Below are positions 61,689-64,000 of a DNA stretch of 64,000 bases, piece by piece. The notes under the pieces are model-generated. The model worked only from the letters and a program-made list of their open reading frames with translations, was not told where the DNA came from and did not search any database. Positions within the stretch are counted from its first letter, which is position 1. Each line of letters starts with the position of its first letter. The translations under genes were made by a program, and so were the position numbers. This DNA is from Streptomyces sp. NBC_00414. Lineage in GTDB: Bacteria; Actinomycetota; Actinomycetes; Streptomycetales; Streptomycetaceae. The stretch covers positions 5,208,001-5,272,000 of the forward strand of contig NZ_CP107935.1 of NCBI RefSeq assembly GCF_036038375.1, in the 5' to 3' direction.

Positions 61689-61718
61689 TTCGGCAAGCCG
61701 TCGCTCGCGGGCGGCGAT

Positions 61719-61732
61719 GTTTCACGTGAAAC
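61719..61732. promoter_or_regulatory. parS site 14
   Basis: Perfect GTTTCACGTGAAAC in an 18-base palindrome, between the trxA stop and its terminator hairpin. Confidence 0.92.
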
Positions 61733-61734
61733 AT

Positions 61735-61766
61735 GGATGGGCCAACCCGGACGGGTTGGCCCATCC
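61735..61766. terminator. Bidirectional terminator after trxA
   Basis: GGATGGGCCAACCCG (61735-61749) pairs with CGGGTTGGCCCATCC (61752-61766), 15 base pairs. Between the trxA and the convergent acetyltransferase genes. Confidence 0.85.
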
Positions 61767-61787
61767 GCATGTTCAGCGCAGCGCGCT

Positions 61788-62405
61788 CTACAAAGGGCGC
61801 AGGGCTGGTTCCTTCTGTACGGCCCCCAGCAACCGGTCGAGCGCCAGCTCCACGTCTTCCTTCCAGGAGAGCGTCGTTCGTAGCTCCAGACGCATACGCG
61901 GGTACGTCGGGTGCGGCCGGACGGTCTTGAAGCCCACCGCCAACAGGTGATCGGCGGGAAGGACACAGGCGGGCTCCTTCCACCGGGCGTCCCCAAAAGC
62001 CTCGATGGCCTTGAAGCCCCGCCGCAGCAGATCCTTGGCGACCGTCTGGACCATCACCCGCCCGAGCCCCTGCCCTTGGAAGTCGGGCAGGATGAAGGCC
62101 GTCATCAACTGGATCGCGTCGGGCGAGACCGGGCTGGTGGGAAATGCCGTCGAGCGCGGTACGTAGGCGGGCGGTGCGTACAACACGAAGCCCACCGGCA
62201 TGTCGTCCACGTAGACGACCCGGCCGCAGGATCCCCACTCCAGCAGAACGGCGGAGATCCACGCCTCCTTCTCAAGATCCGGAGTGCCTGCCTTTACCGC
62301 GGCCTGGCCGCTGACTGGGTCCAACTCCCAGAAGACACACGCGCGACAGCGCTGGGGAAGGTCCTGAAGGTTGTCCAGCGTGAGCGGTACGAGCCGGCGC
62401 CCCAT
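61788..62405 (-). CDS. GNAT-family N-acetyltransferase
   Basis: 205 residues. It starts MGRRLVPLTLDNLQDLP and contains CRACVFWELDPV, the GNAT acetyl-CoA loop FILPDFQGQGLGRVMVQTVA and YPRMRLELRTTL near the C-terminus. Substrate unknown; the family with CRACVFWE is conserved between trxA and parB in streptomycetes. ATG 62405 with GAGGAAC nine bases upstream. A separate small frame overlaps its start on the same strand. Confidence 0.86.
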   Translation of the reverse strand: MGRRLVPLTLDNLQDLPQRCRACVFWELDPVSGQAAVKAGTPDLEKEAWISAVLLEWGSCGRVVYVDDMPVGFVLYAPPAYVPRSTAFPTSPVSPDAIQLMTAFILPDFQGQGLGRVMVQTVAKDLLRRGFKAIEAFGDARWKEPACVLPADHLLAVGFKTVRPHPTYPRMRLELRTTLSWKEDVELALDRLLGAVQKEPALRPL

Positions 62406-62551
62406 GAAGGCAGTTCCTCGCTTCCTTCGCCTGCGGCATCGCGGGCGGCTGTCAGAGCGCTCCGTTCCCTGAGCAGGCTGCCGACGAACCCGCCGACCGC
62501 ACCGAGCCCCAGACCCGCGCTCACCAGTCCTGTGCGGCTCACCGTTCGCAT
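62294..62551 (-). CDS. Candidate 85-residue small protein overlapping the acetyltransferase start
   Basis: ATG 62551 is preceded by GGGGAGGCGGAGGCC, a very strong ribosome site, and begins MRTVSRTGLVSAGLGLGAVG, a hydrophobic segment, then GFVGSLLRERSALTAARDAA. The frame overlaps the first 37 codons of the acetyltransferase gene in another frame and ends at 62294. The hydrophobic start and ribosome site favour a real small membrane protein; the long overlap weakens the case. No homologue is recalled with certainty. Confidence 0.4.
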   Translation of the reverse strand: MRTVSRTGLVSAGLGLGAVGGFVGSLLRERSALTAARDAAGEGSEELPSWGAGSYRSRWTTFRTFPSAVARVSSGSWTQSAARPR

Positions 62552-62650
62552 GGCCTCCGCCTCCCCACAGAAGGTACTGCCAGGTGAATGCGCCATACCC
62601 GAACGCATCGTATCCACGATGCGATTCCATCGATACCGACAGAAAGCAAA

Positions 62651-62691
62651 GAGCGGGCCGTGTTCCGGTACACACCGGACATGGCCCGCTC
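62651..62691 (-). terminator. Hairpin after parB
   Basis: GAGCGGGCCGTGTTCCGGT (62651-62669) pairs imperfectly with ACCGGACATGGCCCGCTC (62674-62691), 40 bases past the parB stop. Confidence 0.6.
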
Positions 62692-62730
62692 CGCAGGTCG
62701 GCCGGACGGAATAGACCGACCGGCCGAAAC

Positions 62731-63834
62731 TCAGGACTCCGTGTCCTCTGAGTCGTCGTCCACGAGACTCTTCTGCAGAACCGGCCCCTCACCAGGAGCG
62801 AGTGAGCCGAGGATCCGCTCAAGGTCCTCCACCGACGCGAACTCGACGGTGATCTTGCCCTTCTTCTGGCCGAGGTCGACCTTCACCCGGGTCTCGAAAC
62901 GATCCGAGAGACGAGTCGCCAGATCGTTCAGCGCCGGGGAGAGCAGGGAACCGGCCCGTGGCCCCTTGGAACGCGGAGCCGCCTGCGGCCGTGAACCCAT
63001 GAGGGTGACGATCTCCTCGACGGCCCGGACCGACAGACCCTCGGCCACGATCCGATGAGCCAGACGGTCCTGCTCCTCCGAGTCCGCGACAGAGAGCAGA
63101 GCCCGCGCGTGCCCGGCAGAAAGAACTCCGGCAGCCACACGACGCTGAACCGACGGCGAGAGCTTCAGCAGACGCAGGGTGTTGGAGACCTGAGGGCGTG
63201 AGCGCCCGATGCGGTCCGCCAGCTGGTCGTGCGTGCAGTTGAAGTCCTGGAGCAGTTGGTCGTAGGCGGCAGCCTCTTCCAGCGGATTCAGCTGAGCCCG
63301 GTGCAGGTTCTCCAGAAGAGCGTCCAGGAGGAGCTTCTCGTCGTCCGTGGCTCGCACGATCGCCGGGATGGCCTCCAGCCCCGCCTCACGGCAGGCCCTC
63401 CAGCGCCGCTCGCCCATGATGAGCTCATAGCGCGTCGGTCCCGCCTGCCGTACGACAACCGGCTGGAGAAGACCGACCTCCTTGATGGAGGTGACGAGTT
63501 CGGCGAGAGCGTCGTCGTCGAACACGTCTCGGGGCTGACGCGGGTTCGGCGTGATGGAGTCGAGAGGCAGCTCAGCGAAGTACGCTCCCACAGGCTCTGC
63601 CGGAGCCTCCCCGAACACGCTCACCGACGGCTCTTCTGTTTCACGTGAAACCTGCGCGGGCGGAAGTGCGGCGACCTTGGCCGCCGCCACCCCACGCTCC
63701 GCGGTGAGCACCGGTACGGCTCCCGGAGACGCGGACGCTCCGCCCATCGCCGGAGGCACCGCCTTCTCCCCTGTCGGGGCAGCAGGGATCAGTGCGCCGA
63801 GACCACGGCCCAACCCCCTCCGTCGCTCGCTCAC
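62731..63834 (-). CDS. parB: Chromosome partitioning protein ParB
   Basis: 367 residues. The sequence starts MSERRRGLGRGLGALIP (ParA-interacting), then a disordered linker; the CTPase fold has the GERRWRA motif, the ENLHRAQLNPLEEA motif follows, and the helix-turn-helix (about 215-245, DQLADRIGRSRPQVSNTLRL) binds parS. The C-terminal domain dimerises. ParB loads on the parS sites spread over the window to form the segregation complex needed in sporulation. GTG 63834 overlaps the parA stop. A parS site lies inside its own codons 62-66. Confidence 0.97.
   Translation of the reverse strand: MSERRRGLGRGLGALIPAAPTGEKAVPPAMGGASASPGAVPVLTAERGVAAAKVAALPPAQVSRETEEPSVSVFGEAPAEPVGAYFAELPLDSITPNPRQPRDVFDDDALAELVTSIKEVGLLQPVVVRQAGPTRYELIMGERRWRACREAGLEAIPAIVRATDDEKLLLDALLENLHRAQLNPLEEAAAYDQLLQDFNCTHDQLADRIGRSRPQVSNTLRLLKLSPSVQRRVAAGVLSAGHARALLSVADSEEQDRLAHRIVAEGLSVRAVEEIVTLMGSRPQAAPRSKGPRAGSLLSPALNDLATRLSDRFETRVKVDLGQKKGKITVEFASVEDLERILGSLAPGEGPVLQKSLVDDDSEDTES
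63638..63651. promoter_or_regulatory. parS site 15, inside parB
   Basis: Perfect GTTTCACGTGAAAC in the coding strand of parB, in frame as Val-Ser-Arg-Glu-Thr (codons 62-66). Confidence 0.92.
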
Positions 63835-64000
63835 TGGATCCCCTCCACCATGCTCTGTTCGTTGTGTGCGCCCATGTGGGCATGCTGCGCTTCGTAGGCC
63901 ACGCCGGCTCCGCGCAGTGCGATCTCCCGTGCCGCCTCAAGATATGAGAGGGCGCCGCTCGATCCTGGGTCGTAGGTCAGCACCGTCTGCCCATAGCTGG
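63831..64000 (-). CDS. parA: Chromosome partitioning ATPase ParA (C-terminal end only)
   Basis: The last 55 codons of parA run from the right edge to a TGA at 63833-63831, overlapping parB. The peptide SYGQTVLTYDPGSSGALSYL, EAAREIALRGAGVAYEAQHA and HMGAHNEQSMVEGIQ matches the C-terminus of Streptomyces ParA. The rest lies beyond the window towards oriC. Confidence 0.92.
   Translation of the reverse strand, partial: SYGQTVLTYDPGSSGALSYLEAAREIALRGAGVAYEAQHAHMGAHNEQSMVEGIQ

Overview
This 64 kb window is high-GC actinobacterial chromosome and almost certainly comes from a Streptomyces. The reasons are the sporulation pair ssgA/ssgR, many copies of the Streptomyces parS sequence GTTTCACGTGAAAC, abundant GTG starts, a rare in-frame TTA codon in one regulator, and a gene order (pcnA - large membrane protein - murJ - pseudokinase - sigM - anti-sigma - trxB - trxA - parB - parA) that matches the origin-proximal block of actinobacteria, including the Mycobacterium tuberculosis Rv3907-Rv3918 region. 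The right edge runs into parA, so oriC lies just beyond it. I see no rRNA, tRNA, insertion sequence, prophage or CRISPR array.

Left third (1-24 kb): a cydABCD-type cytochrome bd operon (cydA, cydB, fused cydCD cut by the left edge) behind a Rex operator; hisC; a TTA-containing LacI regulator; a PPP-type phosphatase followed by a membrane protein; a small accessory patch with an XRE regulator, a DUF397 protein and a 55-residue membrane peptide; thiC under a TPP riboswitch; a YibE/F transporter; ssgA and its activator gene ssgR; a ptpA-cystathionine lyase pair; LysR, Nudix and globin-reductase genes.

Middle (24-43 kb): HAD phosphatase, small membrane protein, acetyltransferases, an HbpS-like protein, a MarR/MFS divergent pair, a class C beta-lactamase-like hydrolase, dnaB, a MATE transporter, the rpsF-ssb-rpsR-rplI operon, femX plus an alanine racemase-fold protein, a GT87 mannosyltransferase-like protein, a lipoprotein and a secreted I36-type protein. 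The gap between dnaB and the MATE gene holds a dense cluster of DnaA-box-like 9-mers.

Right third (43-64 kb): a large class A penicillin-binding protein, a PadR-ino1 pair, an MFS transporter, an LppU/SCO3897-type protein, CCA-adding enzyme, the murJ-pseudokinase-sigM-anti-sigma block, the sigma-R-type promoter and trxBA, an acetyltransferase, parB and the end of parA.

The unifying theme is chromosome segregation. Fifteen parS or one-mismatch parS sites are spread over the whole window. Several are doing double duty: at the centre of long palindromic terminators, as the start-codon context of two genes, inside coding frames where they read Val-Ser-Arg-Glu-Thr, and inside the variable arm of the thiC riboswitch.
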